DNA of 61,679 nt, taken from Verrucomicrobiota bacterium (GTDB lineage Bacteria; Verrucomicrobiota; Verrucomicrobiae; Limisphaerales; UBA11358). The translations under genes and the position numbers were made by a program. How positions within the stretch are numbered: the first letter of the stretch is position 1; every line of letters begins with the position of its first letter. The notes beneath the pieces are model-generated. The model saw nothing but the letters and a program-made list of their open reading frames with translations, was not told the DNA's origin and ran no database searches. Below, in pieces: positions 25,501 through 34,608 of the stretch. The DNA is taken from the NCBI GenBank assembly GCA_014860005.1, contig JACZKP010000081.1:1-61679 (forward strand). Reading direction: 5' to 3'.

Positions 25501-26700
25501 TCAGTGCGGCTTCTGCCCGCGTCCATGGTAAGCCGTTAGAAAGAAGACCAGCACCGCCGCAACCGTCAGGGCGAGTCCGCCCCAGAACAATGGCCAGCGC
25601 GTGACGCTGGCCGGTGTGCAGAAGCTGAACCACGCGCCGCAACCCAGATAGCCAATCAAGCTGCCCACGCCGCTGCTCATCAGTGACATCAACGCCTGCG
25701 CCCGCGCCCGCCAGGCGGCATCCACGCGTTCGTTGAGATAAATCTGTGCCGTGATGAGGACGAACGTGAAGGAAACGCCGTGTAACGCCACGCCGGCCAG
25801 CAGCCACGCCTGGCTGTCCAGGGCACTGAAGGCGTAACGCAACACGCCAAAACCCAAGCCGCAGGCAAACAGCCATTTCAAGCGCCAGCGCACGAGCAGC
25901 GCGCCGAGGCTGAACATGGCAATGATTTCGCTCACCTGGCCCAGGCTCATCCAGGCGCTCGTTCGCTGAAGTCCCAGTTCGCGCAGGTGCGGCGGCGCAT
26001 AAGGATAGAAAGCCGCCAGCGGAATGCTGAACAACGCCACGGTGATAAACACCCCGCGATGATCGGGGTTCTTGAGCAACGTGAGCGCGTCCAAGCCGAA
26101 CCGTTCGTGCCATTTGAGTTGCTGGACGGATTTGGGTGTGGCCAGCGCCGGCAGAAAATACGTGTAGCCCGCCAGCAGCAGCCACAGCGCGGCGCCAAGA
26201 TAACCGGCCAGCGTGGATGCGTCCGCTTTCAAAGTGCTGACCAGCGCGCAGCCGCAAATCCAACCCAGCGTGGCCATCGCCCGCACCGGACCAAATTCCT
26301 TTTGTGCATCCGCGAGCCGGGCGAACACAATCGTCGCGGCAATGCTGACCGTGGGCGATGCCCCGAGCGCCAGCAACTGGATCAACGCCAGCACGAGCCA
26401 GGGATTCCACCCCAGCTTGATGCCGGTGCTGGCCAGCGCGGTGGCGACCGCCGTTCCCAGCGCCAGCCCGCGCAACACTTTCACCGGCGAAACGTGACGA
26501 TCCGCCATCGCGCCGAAGATCAGCGGAGAAACAAAGGCCGCCACGGAGAAGGTCGCGAAGGCAAAAGGTTTGATAGCCGCCAGCCCGTGCGCGTCCAGCA
26601 CGCGGCTCATCGGCACCAGCCAGACACCCAGCGTGGCGCCGTGAAGGAAAAAGAGAATGATCAGTTCGGCGTACTCGGCCCGGCGAATGGTCTTCAGCAC
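25501..26700 (-). CDS. MFS transporter, nucleoside-proton symporter-like
   Basis: 399 aa if started at GTG 26700 (VLKTIRRAEYAELIILFFLHGATLG); GTG 26715 would add five residues. The much longer open frame upstream overlaps the DUF1080 gene and is not coding. Twelve hydrophobic segments are visible, with GAMADRH between helices 2 and 3 in the position of the MFS signature loop. Overall style resembles the NupG/Nuc_H_symport branch of the major facilitator superfamily. The substrate is uncertain. Divergent from the DUF1080 gene with about 100 nt between. Confidence 0.8.
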   Translation of the reverse strand: MLKTIRRAEYAELIILFFLHGATLGVWLVPMSRVLDAHGLAAIKPFAFATFSVAAFVSPLIFGAMADRHVSPVKVLRGLALGTAVATALASTGIKLGWNPWLVLALIQLLALGASPTVSIAATIVFARLADAQKEFGPVRAMATLGWICGCALVSTLKADASTLAGYLGAALWLLLAGYTYFLPALATPKSVQQLKWHERFGLDALTLLKNPDHRGVFITVALFSIPLAAFYPYAPPHLRELGLQRTSAWMSLGQVSEIIAMFSLGALLVRWRLKWLFACGLGFGVLRYAFSALDSQAWLLAGVALHGVSFTFVLITAQIYLNERVDAAWRARAQALMSLMSSGVGSLIGYLGCGAWFSFCTPASVTRWPLFWGGLALTVAAVLVFFLTAYHGRGQKPH

Positions 26701-26802
26701 GCGCGGAGGGGACACGGCCCGCGGAAAAATGCAAGCGCGGACTGGCCGCGCGATAATTCTGCGCTTGGCAATTGCCGCGAAAGTGTGCTGGACTGCGTCC
26801 AC

Positions 26803-27492
26803 ATGAAAACAATTCTGTCTTTCACACTCATTGGGACGCTGGCCATGGCCACGCTTACGGGCTGCAAATCGCCCCAAACGGGATCCAGTCGGGGCACGCT
26901 CGAATTGTTCAACGGCAAGGACCTGACAGGCTGGACGCATGTTCTCGCCGAACCGGACGTGCCGCGCGACGCGGTCTGGTCCGTGCGTGACGGCTTGCTT
27001 GTTTGCAAGGGCACGCCCTTGGGCGTGCTGCACACGGAGCGCGCGTTCCAGAACTTCGTGCTCGTGGTGGATTACCGTTGGGCGCCCGGCGCCAAGCCCG
27101 GCAACAACGGCATTCTCACGCGCATCAACGGCCCCGCCCGTCCACTCCCGCGCTGTGCCGAAGTCCAACTCATGCACGGCAACGCGGGGGACGTGCTGGG
27201 CTTGCAGGGCATGATGGTGGCCAGTGGCCAGCCGCGTTACTTCGAGGTGATGAACCACGCGGTGGCCGGCGACATCCGTGGAGTGAGGAAACTCTCCGAT
27301 GCGGAACGTCCCGGTGGCGAATGGAACCGCATGGAGGTCGTTGCCCGCGGTGACAACTACAAGGTCTGGCTGAACGGCATCCAGATCAATCAGGCAACCG
27401 GCGTTGAAGTCTTGGCCGGTCCCGTCGGCCTGCAATCCGAGGGCGGTGAAATCCACTTCCGACGCGTATCGCTCACGCCGCTGGCCAATTGA
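26803..27492 (+). CDS. DUF1080 lipoprotein (3-keto-disaccharide hydrolase-like)
   Basis: 229 aa from ATG 26803. Lipobox LTGC after a 19-residue signal (MKTILSFTLIGTLAMATLTG). The domain is a LamG-like jelly roll with the family's ELFNGKDLTGW at its start, then FVLVVDYRW, NNGILTRI and EWNRMEVVARGDNYKVWLNG. DUF1080 proteins are abundant in Verrucomicrobiota and Planctomycetota; some hydrolyse 3-ketoglycosides, but most are uncharacterised. It lies 37 nt before the penicillin-acylase-family gene. Confidence 0.88.
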   Translation: MKTILSFTLIGTLAMATLTGCKSPQTGSSRGTLELFNGKDLTGWTHVLAEPDVPRDAVWSVRDGLLVCKGTPLGVLHTERAFQNFVLVVDYRWAPGAKPGNNGILTRINGPARPLPRCAEVQLMHGNAGDVLGLQGMMVASGQPRYFEVMNHAVAGDIRGVRKLSDAERPGGEWNRMEVVARGDNYKVWLNGIQINQATGVEVLAGPVGLQSEGGEIHFRRVSLTPLAN

Positions 27493-27529
27493 GCGGCAAC
27501 GCGCCAGTCGCAGTTCGCCAGTTCTTGAC

Positions 27530-29896
27530 ATGAAATCGCCCGTTGGTTTTTTGCGCCTTTGGCTGGCCTTAACCCTGACGGCCGCGTTCACGAGCGTTGC
27601 CTCCCCCAAGCCGGACTATGGTCGCATCGAATTGATCCGCGATACCTGGGGCATCCCGCACGTGTTTTCAACCACGGATGCCGGGGCCATGTACGGTCTG
27701 GGTTACGCAACGGCCGAAGAACGCGGCTTCCAGATGACCTACAGCCTGCGCATCATTCAAGGCCGGCTGGCGGAGATTGTCGGGGAACGGCAGCGCGGCA
27801 ATCGCAATGAAACCGCAGTGGATCACGATCGCAAGATGCGCACGTTCGGCTGGGCGCGCTCGGCCGGACGCACGGCAGTCAATCTGGATCGCGGCACACG
27901 CCAGTTGCTTGAGGCCTATTGCGAAGGCGTGAATGACAGCTTCGCCGCGCAGAGAGCGGACGGCAGGTTGCATCCGTTGTTCGAGGAACTGGGCGTTGCG
28001 CCCGAACCGTGGACGCCCGCGGATTGTCTGCTGAGTTGGTGGCATCTTGCGCAGTTCTTTGCGACGGACGGCACGCGCGACCTGATGGTATCGCGCAACC
28101 GGACCACCCCGCGCCCCGGTCAACCGCAGCCACCCAAGCCCGACCCGCTCTGGCTCGACGACGCCGCTTCCGTGGTGCGGCGGCACGACGTCAGCGACGA
28201 CTGGGTGAAGCGCGTTGAGCAGTTTGCCATCGAGCACGGACTCAACCGCGGCGACAGTGGGGGTGAAACTCCGAAGTTCAGTCATGCGTGGGTCGTCGGA
28301 GGCAAGAAGACCACGACCGGCGCGGCGGTGTTGGTGAGTGATCCGCAAACGCCGGTGCGCAATCCGTCGCTATGGATGGAGTTTCACGTCGGTGGCGAGA
28401 CGTTCAACGCGCGGGGCATCGGCGTGCCGGGCAGTCCGGGCTTGCTGGTTGGCTTCAATCGCCACATTGCCTGGGGACTGACGGCGTTGGGCGCCGATCA
28501 GGCGGATTTATTCAAGCTCGAAACCGATTCGCAACGTCCGAACGAATATCGTTGGGACGGTGAGTGGCGAAAAATGGAGGTTCGCCGCGAGCGCATCAAA
28601 GTGAAGGACGGTTCGGACGTGGAGATCACCCTGCGCGAGACGCACCTTGGACCGGTGGCCTCCGAGTTTTGTTTCCGGCAATCCGGCGATCCCGAGGTGG
28701 CGCTGAAACGCGTGCCGTTTTGCGAGCCAAACCGCGACACGATTCAAGGCGTGTTTGCGATGATGCGCGCGACCAACGCGACGACGTTTGCGCACGCGCT
28801 CGGCGACTGGCGATTTCCCTCCGCAAACTGTGTCTATGGTGACAGTGCCGGCCAGATTGGCTTCGCGGTGCTGGGGGCAATCCCGATCCGGTCGAAATCT
28901 GCGCCCGATCTCAACGGCAACGAGGCAATGCCCGGCACGCGCGACGCCGATGACTGGCAGGGTTTCGCCCCGCAGGAATTGCTGCCGCACGTCGTGAACC
29001 CCAAAGCGGGGCTGTTGTTCAGTGCGAATCATCGGCCAATTGCTTCTTTCTATCCGCTCTCCTTGGGCATCAGCACCGGTTCGATGGGTGATACAATGCG
29101 CTCGTGGCGATTGCGCGAGCGGTTGAGTGGGCAGGAAAAGTTCACGCCGGAAGATGTGTTGAAGGTTCATTACGACACAGTGAACCCGGCCCGGCGCGAA
29201 ATCGTGCGGCTCGGCCTGCACCTGCGGGACACGAAGCAAGGCAATCTCTCCCCGGCGGCGACGAACGCGCTCGCGGTTCTGGAGCCGTGGTTCAAGACCG
29301 GCGCGAGCAGTGATTTGAAATCCGATGGGGCGGAACTCGCGACACGGATCAGCACGTTCTTCCGTTTCGTCACCACGCCGCTGGCGCTCAAGTATGGCGG
29401 CGGAGAATCGGGCCTGGCGCGATTCCTGAAGGATTCCGCCCGGCGCATGGCTGCCGATCCGAAAGCCACTTTCGATGAAGATACGTGCCAGTTCATTGAC
29501 ACGATTCTGGCGGACGCCTGGCGCGATGGCGGATCAACCGCAGGCCGCTCCGGTCGCGGGCAAGGCGGACGCACCGCAGCCACGCTCGGCTGGTTTGACA
29601 GCCTTGATGGATTTGGTTCGCTGGATCGAGCCCGGGATCTATCGCAACCGGGAATCACCGTCCTGGACGGACAGACGATTCATTCGCAAGGCGGGCAGTC
29701 CTACACGCAGTTCGTACCAATGCACGATGTGGATGCCTCGCAAACGATCTGCCCGATTGGCCACAGCGACCGTCCGGACAGCCGGTATCGCACCAGCACG
29801 AGGAAGCTGTGGGGTGAAGCGAAATTGCATCCTGCGCCCGTGAGCCGTGAAGCGGTGGAGAAGCTTGCGGCGACGAAAATCGTTCTCTCGAAGTGA
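27530..29896 (+). CDS. Penicillin acylase family Ntn-hydrolase (secreted)
   Basis: 788 aa from ATG 27530, with a signal peptide (WLALTLTAAFTSVASP). The small-subunit part (RDTWGIPHVFSTTDAGAMYGLGYATAEERGFQM) is followed by a spacer and then the conserved FSHAWVVGGKKTTTG, where Ser251 should become the N-terminal nucleophile after self-cleavage. Large-subunit blocks follow: GIPGSPG-like GVPGSPGLLVGFNRHIAWGLT, GDSAGQIGFAVLGAIPIR, SGQEKFT and the Asn/His-rich tail. Such periplasmic enzymes cut amide bonds of acylated amino compounds, homoserine lactones among them; substrate unknown. Length fits the family. Confidence 0.88.
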   Translation: MKSPVGFLRLWLALTLTAAFTSVASPKPDYGRIELIRDTWGIPHVFSTTDAGAMYGLGYATAEERGFQMTYSLRIIQGRLAEIVGERQRGNRNETAVDHDRKMRTFGWARSAGRTAVNLDRGTRQLLEAYCEGVNDSFAAQRADGRLHPLFEELGVAPEPWTPADCLLSWWHLAQFFATDGTRDLMVSRNRTTPRPGQPQPPKPDPLWLDDAASVVRRHDVSDDWVKRVEQFAIEHGLNRGDSGGETPKFSHAWVVGGKKTTTGAAVLVSDPQTPVRNPSLWMEFHVGGETFNARGIGVPGSPGLLVGFNRHIAWGLTALGADQADLFKLETDSQRPNEYRWDGEWRKMEVRRERIKVKDGSDVEITLRETHLGPVASEFCFRQSGDPEVALKRVPFCEPNRDTIQGVFAMMRATNATTFAHALGDWRFPSANCVYGDSAGQIGFAVLGAIPIRSKSAPDLNGNEAMPGTRDADDWQGFAPQELLPHVVNPKAGLLFSANHRPIASFYPLSLGISTGSMGDTMRSWRLRERLSGQEKFTPEDVLKVHYDTVNPARREIVRLGLHLRDTKQGNLSPAATNALAVLEPWFKTGASSDLKSDGAELATRISTFFRFVTTPLALKYGGGESGLARFLKDSARRMAADPKATFDEDTCQFIDTILADAWRDGGSTAGRSGRGQGGRTAATLGWFDSLDGFGSLDRARDLSQPGITVLDGQTIHSQGGQSYTQFVPMHDVDASQTICPIGHSDRPDSRYRTSTRKLWGEAKLHPAPVSREAVEKLAATKIVLSK

Positions 29897-29950
29897 AGCG
29901 CCCTGGAATTGCGCACAGCAGTTTATTGCAGGTGCAATTCTCCTCTGATT

Positions 29951-29974
29951 AGCACCCGGCTTCAGCCCGGTGCT
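29951..29974. repeat. Small imperfect palindrome
   Basis: AGCACCCGGC TTCA GCCCGGTGCT, nine of ten positions paired, about 55 nt after the acylase stop. It may end transcription of that gene; no T-run follows. Confidence 0.5.
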
Positions 29975-30145
29975 GACTGCCGATACCGAGTGGAGCATCA
30001 CGCCCCGCGCAGGACAATCACTCTTCATGCGTTCGGCGGGGGGCAACGGTTGCAGTGGGACGTCCTTATTGCGGGTCGCTCGCTTTTTGTGGCTGCTGAC
30101 TTCTTCATTCCCGGCAACCTTTGCGCGGGCCCGCTACCGGAGGGA

Positions 30146-30805
30146 TCACGTTTGATTTCTCTTCGCGCCGTCACGTGCGATGGCCTGCACATCCAGTACA
30201 AGGTGATAATTGTCGCCGGTCCAGTGAACTTTCACGCCGGCTGGTGCAACTTTGCGGAACACGTGCAACATTCGGTCATTGGAGGCCATGACCTCCGCCT
30301 CGAACCAACGGACGCCGTCGGCACGGGCCAATCGCGCCAGCAGCCGCACCATAAACGTTCCCAGCCCGCGCCGCTGAACGTCGTCATGCACCGTGAGCGC
30401 GATTTCGGCGGTGTCCGGTTTTACCAGCTTCACATAGCGGGCGCCACAAACGATGCGTGTGATTTCGGGATTGGCCACCACGCCCACGACACAGGTTTCG
30501 CGGGCGCGATTGATTGCGAGCAGTTGGTGCAGCAATTCCGGCGGCACGCGCCGGATCGGGCTGAAGAAACGGTGCAGCAGTGTTTCACGTGACGCCGTTT
30601 TCATGGCTTCGCTGATGAGCGGTTCATCGTCGGCCCGCAGGTGACGGAAACGCACAACCGCGCCGCCCATCAACGACAATTCGGCCAGCCATTCATCGGC
30701 GAGGACTGGTTGCGGTTCGGCTGGCAGTTTCACGGCTTGCACGATCACAATATGACTCAACCGCGTAAAAATGCATCCAACACCTGTGGCAGGCGACATC
30801 AACAT
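30146..30805 (-). CDS. GNAT-family N-acetyltransferase
   Basis: 219 aa if started at ATG 30805; the GTG at 30748 is as likely, and a longer start would overlap the MetE-like gene upstream. A GNAT fold is visible in the C-terminal 150 residues: VVRFRHLRADDEPLISEAM, then IALTVHDDVQRRGLGTFMVRLLARLA, where RRGLG is the acetyl-CoA pyrophosphate loop, and a final strand VKVHWTGDNYHLVLDV. Substrate unknown. It is 34 nt downstream of the methionine-synthase-like gene. Confidence 0.8.
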   Translation of the reverse strand: MLMSPATGVGCIFTRLSHIVIVQAVKLPAEPQPVLADEWLAELSLMGGAVVRFRHLRADDEPLISEAMKTASRETLLHRFFSPIRRVPPELLHQLLAINRARETCVVGVVANPEITRIVCGARYVKLVKPDTAEIALTVHDDVQRRGLGTFMVRLLARLARADGVRWFEAEVMASNDRMLHVFRKVAPAGVKVHWTGDNYHLVLDVQAIARDGAKRNQT

Positions 30806-30839
30806 CCTGCGCGGTGCTTTCGCGGGACCGTACCGGTCA

Positions 30840-31904
30840 TCAGGCGTGCTCCGCGCGCAAGATTCTCGCCGCTTCGGCTTGGCTGCACAGCTTGCGGTAA
30901 GCCTCGTCAATATTCACCACCGCGCCGGAGCCGGGAGCGAAACCGCAGTCGGGATTGAGCGTGATGCGTTCCGGTGCGAGGAATTTCAAGGCTTGGCGCA
31001 CACGGGCGGCGATGGTTTCGGCAGAATCAATTTTTCCCGGCGTCACGTCCACGCAACCAAGACCGATTTCCAGGTCTTCGCGCAGTTCCTTGAACACGAC
31101 CATGTCACCGGCCTGCGGGGCGGTGAATTCCATCGTGAGGTGATGGACCTGGAGACGGTTCAGATGCTGAAGAATCGGGCCGTAGCCGCCACCGTGCGCG
31201 TGCTCACCGCGCACACGTGCCCCGGCCCGGCGGCAAAGATGCACGGCGATCTTGATGCCGGTCACTCCGCTGACGACTTCATTGACCATGTCGGCCGCAA
31301 ACGCCGCTGCTGCGTCCGGATCGGAATACTTCGCGCGCACGTCCGGGTCCACGAACAGGCAGAGGTGCGGATCGTCTATTTGCGCGATGTCCGCGCCCGC
31401 GTCGCGGATCAACTCGAGTTCGCGGCGCAGGATTGGGACGCAGGCGCGAACAAAATCATCCCGTTTGGGAAAGGCTTTGGCCGATTTTTCCGGGTGCCAC
31501 ATGCGTTCGCCAAGCAGCGCGGGCGAAGGCAGGGTGGATTTGATTTGTCGTGTGGTGATGGTCTTGAGGAACTTGACTTCGTTGGCAATGAAGCCGGGGG
31601 TCCTGGGTGTGAGTTGGTCCACGGCCACCGTCCAAGGGCGGCCATCTGGCGCGGTGCCGAGTTCAAAACCGTGCGCGAGTTCCGCGATCACGCCGATGTA
31701 AGACTTGCGCCACCACTCGCCGTCAGTCAGGACATCAACGCCCGCGTGTTCCTGCATGGCCACGGCGTAACGCACAGCGGCTTCCATCTCGCGCTGGTAG
31801 CGTTCGGGCGGGAGCGGAGGACGGTCGTTGATGAGATCGAGGACGAAGGCCGGGCGGGGCAGTGAGCCGACGACCGAAGTGGGGAAGCGATTGCGTTGGA
31901 TCAT
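30840..31904 (-). CDS. Cobalamin-independent methionine synthase-like protein (MetE C-terminal domain)
   Basis: 354 aa from ATG 31904. Corresponds to the C-terminal catalytic TIM barrel of MetE without the N-terminal domain, as in archaeal and many free-standing homologues. Zinc ligands fit VHLCRR (His, Cys), the Glu of TMEFTA and NPDCGF (Cys). The start reads FPTSVVGSLPRP, the family N-terminus. It could transfer a methyl group to homocysteine from an unknown donor, or another thiol-dependent group transfer; free-standing forms are often of uncertain function. Confidence 0.85.
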   Translation of the reverse strand: MIQRNRFPTSVVGSLPRPAFVLDLINDRPPLPPERYQREMEAAVRYAVAMQEHAGVDVLTDGEWWRKSYIGVIAELAHGFELGTAPDGRPWTVAVDQLTPRTPGFIANEVKFLKTITTRQIKSTLPSPALLGERMWHPEKSAKAFPKRDDFVRACVPILRRELELIRDAGADIAQIDDPHLCLFVDPDVRAKYSDPDAAAAFAADMVNEVVSGVTGIKIAVHLCRRAGARVRGEHAHGGGYGPILQHLNRLQVHHLTMEFTAPQAGDMVVFKELREDLEIGLGCVDVTPGKIDSAETIAARVRQALKFLAPERITLNPDCGFAPGSGAVVNIDEAYRKLCSQAEAARILRAEHA

Positions 31905-32013
31905 GGAGGGTGCGGGTAATTCAGATGCCAAGGCGGAGATTCGGATTTCTGACTTTGGCTTCGTTTTGGAGATCGAATCTCAGTGTTCGAGTTTTCCATT
32001 CCCGCGGCTCAAA

Positions 32014-32790
32014 TCAGGCGGGTTGGCGGATTCGCTCACCCTGCCAATACTGGCGGGCCAGTTCAAAATCCTGCTGCGTGTCCACTTCCATGTACTGGCC
32101 GGGGGTATCGGCGTGGGCCATTTTTGCGCCGGCCTCGATCATGTCCTGCAGCAGATGAATCAGGTAGGCCCTCTCGAAGACCGCCGCTTCGCGGTACGGT
32201 TGACCGGAAAACCTCTCGCGTGCCTGATGGAAATGCTCGCGCAGTTGCGCCGCGCCCCGCGGGGTGAACTTGGCGATGCCGGTGTATTCACCGTGCGCCT
32301 CACGCGGAACAATGCCGCGATGAATGCGCGTGACGCACCCGTTCAAGACGGTGACTTTCTCCGCGTCGTCGGGCGGATGCTGCGTGCGATGCGTGTAGCG
32401 TTCGAGCCAACGCGTGTCCACACTCAAGGCGATGTCCGCCGGATGATCCACCACGCGGCGAACGACGTCGCTGGTGAAGAGGATGTCTGAATAGCAGCAC
32501 ACGAAGCCTTCGGCCATGAGATCCTCCGCGTACATGAGCGAGAGCAGAATGTTGTTGTTCTCCCAAGCATCGTTGTGGCGGAAGGTGAACTGCGGATAAT
32601 CGCGCCGCACCTTGTCAATCTGGTAGCCGCCGATGAAGCAGAAGTCGGAAATCTCCGCGCCGGCAAACGCGCGCAACGCCCAGTCCAGCATTCGGCGTCC
32701 GTGAATTTCGGCGTAACATTTCGGCGTGTCCGCGGTCGTGGGCATCAAGCGCCGGCCGCGCCCGGCGCCAATAATAATCGCTCTCATCAC
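32014..32790 (-). CDS. Sugar-phosphate nucleotidyltransferase-like protein
   Basis: 258 aa. N-terminal Rossmann-like NTP-transferase signature: IIIGAGRGRRLMPTTADTPKCY, the glycine-rich loop with Lys. Later NNNILLSLMYAEDLM and CCYSDILFTSDVV (the SDI Asp binds metal), and EYTGIAKFT. The region ends near EVDTQQDFELARQYW. Such enzymes join a nucleotide to sugar phosphates or to phosphocholine-type groups for envelope glycan synthesis. Divergent from recA with 525 nt between, which contain a degraded transporter remnant. Confidence 0.85.
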   Translation of the reverse strand: MMRAIIIGAGRGRRLMPTTADTPKCYAEIHGRRMLDWALRAFAGAEISDFCFIGGYQIDKVRRDYPQFTFRHNDAWENNNILLSLMYAEDLMAEGFVCCYSDILFTSDVVRRVVDHPADIALSVDTRWLERYTHRTQHPPDDAEKVTVLNGCVTRIHRGIVPREAHGEYTGIAKFTPRGAAQLREHFHQARERFSGQPYREAAVFERAYLIHLLQDMIEAGAKMAHADTPGQYMEVDTQQDFELARQYWQGERIRQPA

Positions 32791-32844
32791 TTTAGGGTGC
32801 AGTCTGGATGTAAGCGCAATTGCCGGAGGTTGGAAAGCGCATTT

Positions 32845-33200
32845 TCTTCAGCCGGCGGGCTTTTCCGCAGGAATGTTGCGCGCCAGGTCCACCGGCAGTG
32901 TGCCAACCAAAAGCACTTACGGGCCAAAACCGTAAAAACCGAAGATGAACAAAGTCAGCAAGCTGGGCAGTATTCCCCGGTGAATTGCTGTGTCATAGGC
33001 AAGGCTCAGGAGACCCGGATGCGTTCGGCAAGCTGGCCATTAACAAAGTGGCTGATGCCATGCGCCAGTTTCAGCGCCATCAAGACCCAGCCCAGTTCCG
33101 TTTTCGAGAAACCCAGTTCCGCGCCGATGCTTGACGCGCGGTCCGCATTCCAGGAAAACCAAACTCAACGCGGCCGTTATTTCCAGCATCCACCCAAGCG
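32845..33200 (-). pseudogene. Degraded MFS transporter remnant
   Basis: Read on the minus strand, two stretches in different frames look like a GlpT-type major facilitator: ELGFSKTELGWVLMAL then AHGISHFVNGQLAERI (first helices, about 33005-33130), and LLTLFIFGFYGFGP, a stop, then LLVGTLPVDLARN (about 32870-32965). The middle of the gene is missing, and stops and frame changes separate the parts. No complete frame remains, so this is a decayed gene filling most of the 525-base gap before recA. Confidence 0.6.
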
Positions 33201-33315
33201 GTAGGACGGCATCGCGAAAAAGAACGCTTAAAAGCATCCGCGTTGACTATCCCGGTCCGGTTCCATATCGTCGCTTCAGTAACACAAGCACTCGAAACCC
33301 GATTACCCAAAGTCT

Positions 33316-34383
33316 ATGCCGCCCAAAGCTGCCGACAAATCCGCCGCGGAATCCAAAGCATCCGAAGTCGCCAAGATTGCTGCCTCGCGCCAGCGTGAAC
33401 TCGAAGCCGCAATCTCCTCCATCACCAAAGCCTATGGCGAAGGCAGCATCATGCGCTTGGGCGATGCGCGGGCGCAAACGAAGATCGCGGTCATACCCAC
33501 GGGAGCGCTGGCGGTGGACCTCGCGCTCGGGGTGGGCGGCATTCCGCGTGGACGCGTGATCGAGATTTTTGGCCCGGAGTCGTCGGGCAAAACGACGTTG
33601 ATGCTGCACGTCATTGCCAATGCGCAAAAGCACGGCGGCTTGGCGGCGTTCATTGACGCCGAGCACGCTCTCGACCCGGCCTACGCGAAGAAACTTGGGG
33701 TGAACCTGGATGATTTGCTGGTTTCGCAACCCGATAGCGGCGAGGAGGCCCTGACCATTTGTGAAACGCTCGCCCGGTCCAACGCGCTGGACGTGATCGT
33801 GATTGATTCCGTGGCCGCGCTGGTGCCGAGAGCGGAGTTGGAGGGCGAAATGGGCATGGCGACGATGGGCATGCAGGCGCGCTTAATGAGCCAGGCTTTG
33901 CGCAAGCTCACCGCCATTCTCGCCAAGTCCAAAACGGCCTGCATTTTCACCAATCAACTGCGCGAAAAGGTCGGCGTGATGTTCGGCAACCCGGAAACCA
34001 CCCCCGGCGGTAAGGCGCTGAAGTTCTACGCCAGCGTGCGTCTGGACATCCGCCGCAAGGACACGCTCAAGGATGCCACCGGCACCGCCATTGGCAATCA
34101 CGTCAAGGTCAAGATCGTGAAAAACAAAGTCGCGCCACCCTTTGCCGAGGCGGAGTTCGACATTCTCTACAATCACGGCATCAACAAGGAGGGCAGTGTG
34201 CTTGATGTGGGCATCGCCTCCGGTGCCGTGGAGAAAAAAGGCGCCTGGTTGCAGTTTGACGGCGAACTCATCGGGCAGGGCAAGGACGCCGCGCAGCGGG
34301 CACTAGCCGAGAAGCCGGAGTTGGCGAAGAGAATCGTGGATGCGATCATGGTGAAGCGCAGCGGCGTGACGGCTCCAGCTTAA
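33316..34383 (+). CDS. recA: Recombinase RecA
   Basis: 355 aa, full length. Walker A is GPESSGKTT, Walker B-like [39 protein letters not shown] is largely intact, and loop L2 contains [37 protein letters not shown]. Catalyses strand exchange and LexA-type co-protease activity in DNA repair. The N-terminus ([16 protein letters not shown]) is an Ala/Lys-rich extension. It is the most reliable phylogenetic marker in this window. No LexA/SOS box could be recognised upstream by eye. Confidence 0.98.
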   Translation: MPPKAADKSAAESKASEVAKIAASRQRELEAAISSITKAYGEGSIMRLGDARAQTKIAVIPTGALAVDLALGVGGIPRGRVIEIFGPESSGKTTLMLHVIANAQKHGGLAAFIDAEHALDPAYAKKLGVNLDDLLVSQPDSGEEALTICETLARSNALDVIVIDSVAALVPRAELEGEMGMATMGMQARLMSQALRKLTAILAKSKTACIFTNQLREKVGVMFGNPETTPGGKALKFYASVRLDIRRKDTLKDATGTAIGNHVKVKIVKNKVAPPFAEAEFDILYNHGINKEGSVLDVGIASGAVEKKGAWLQFDGELIGQGKDAAQRALAEKPELAKRIVDAIMVKRSGVTAPA

Positions 34384-34608
34384 GCCTGCCATCGCTGCCC
34401 CCCCGCAGGTCAACTCGGCGATGCTCACTTGTCTTCCGCGCGCAAATCCACGCAGGGCCGCCCCCGCACAAACTGACCGCAGGAGTGAGGGCGCTTTGCG
34501 CGCCGGCCGTTGCATCTTGATGTCAGTGCCGGCGAGAGGGTGGTTTGGGAGAAGCGCGCGAACCGTTTTTTGACTTTCAGTGCGGGGCGGGCCATTTTCT
34601 GTGAACTC

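Noticed and set aside
26212..26497. Plus-strand frames inside the MFS gene
   Set aside because: Arg/Ala-rich shadows typical of high-GC coding sequence.
25501..27609. A 702-residue transporter frame
   Set aside because: The N-terminal 300 residues are the reverse-strand shadow of the DUF1080 gene; transporter similarity begins near 26700.
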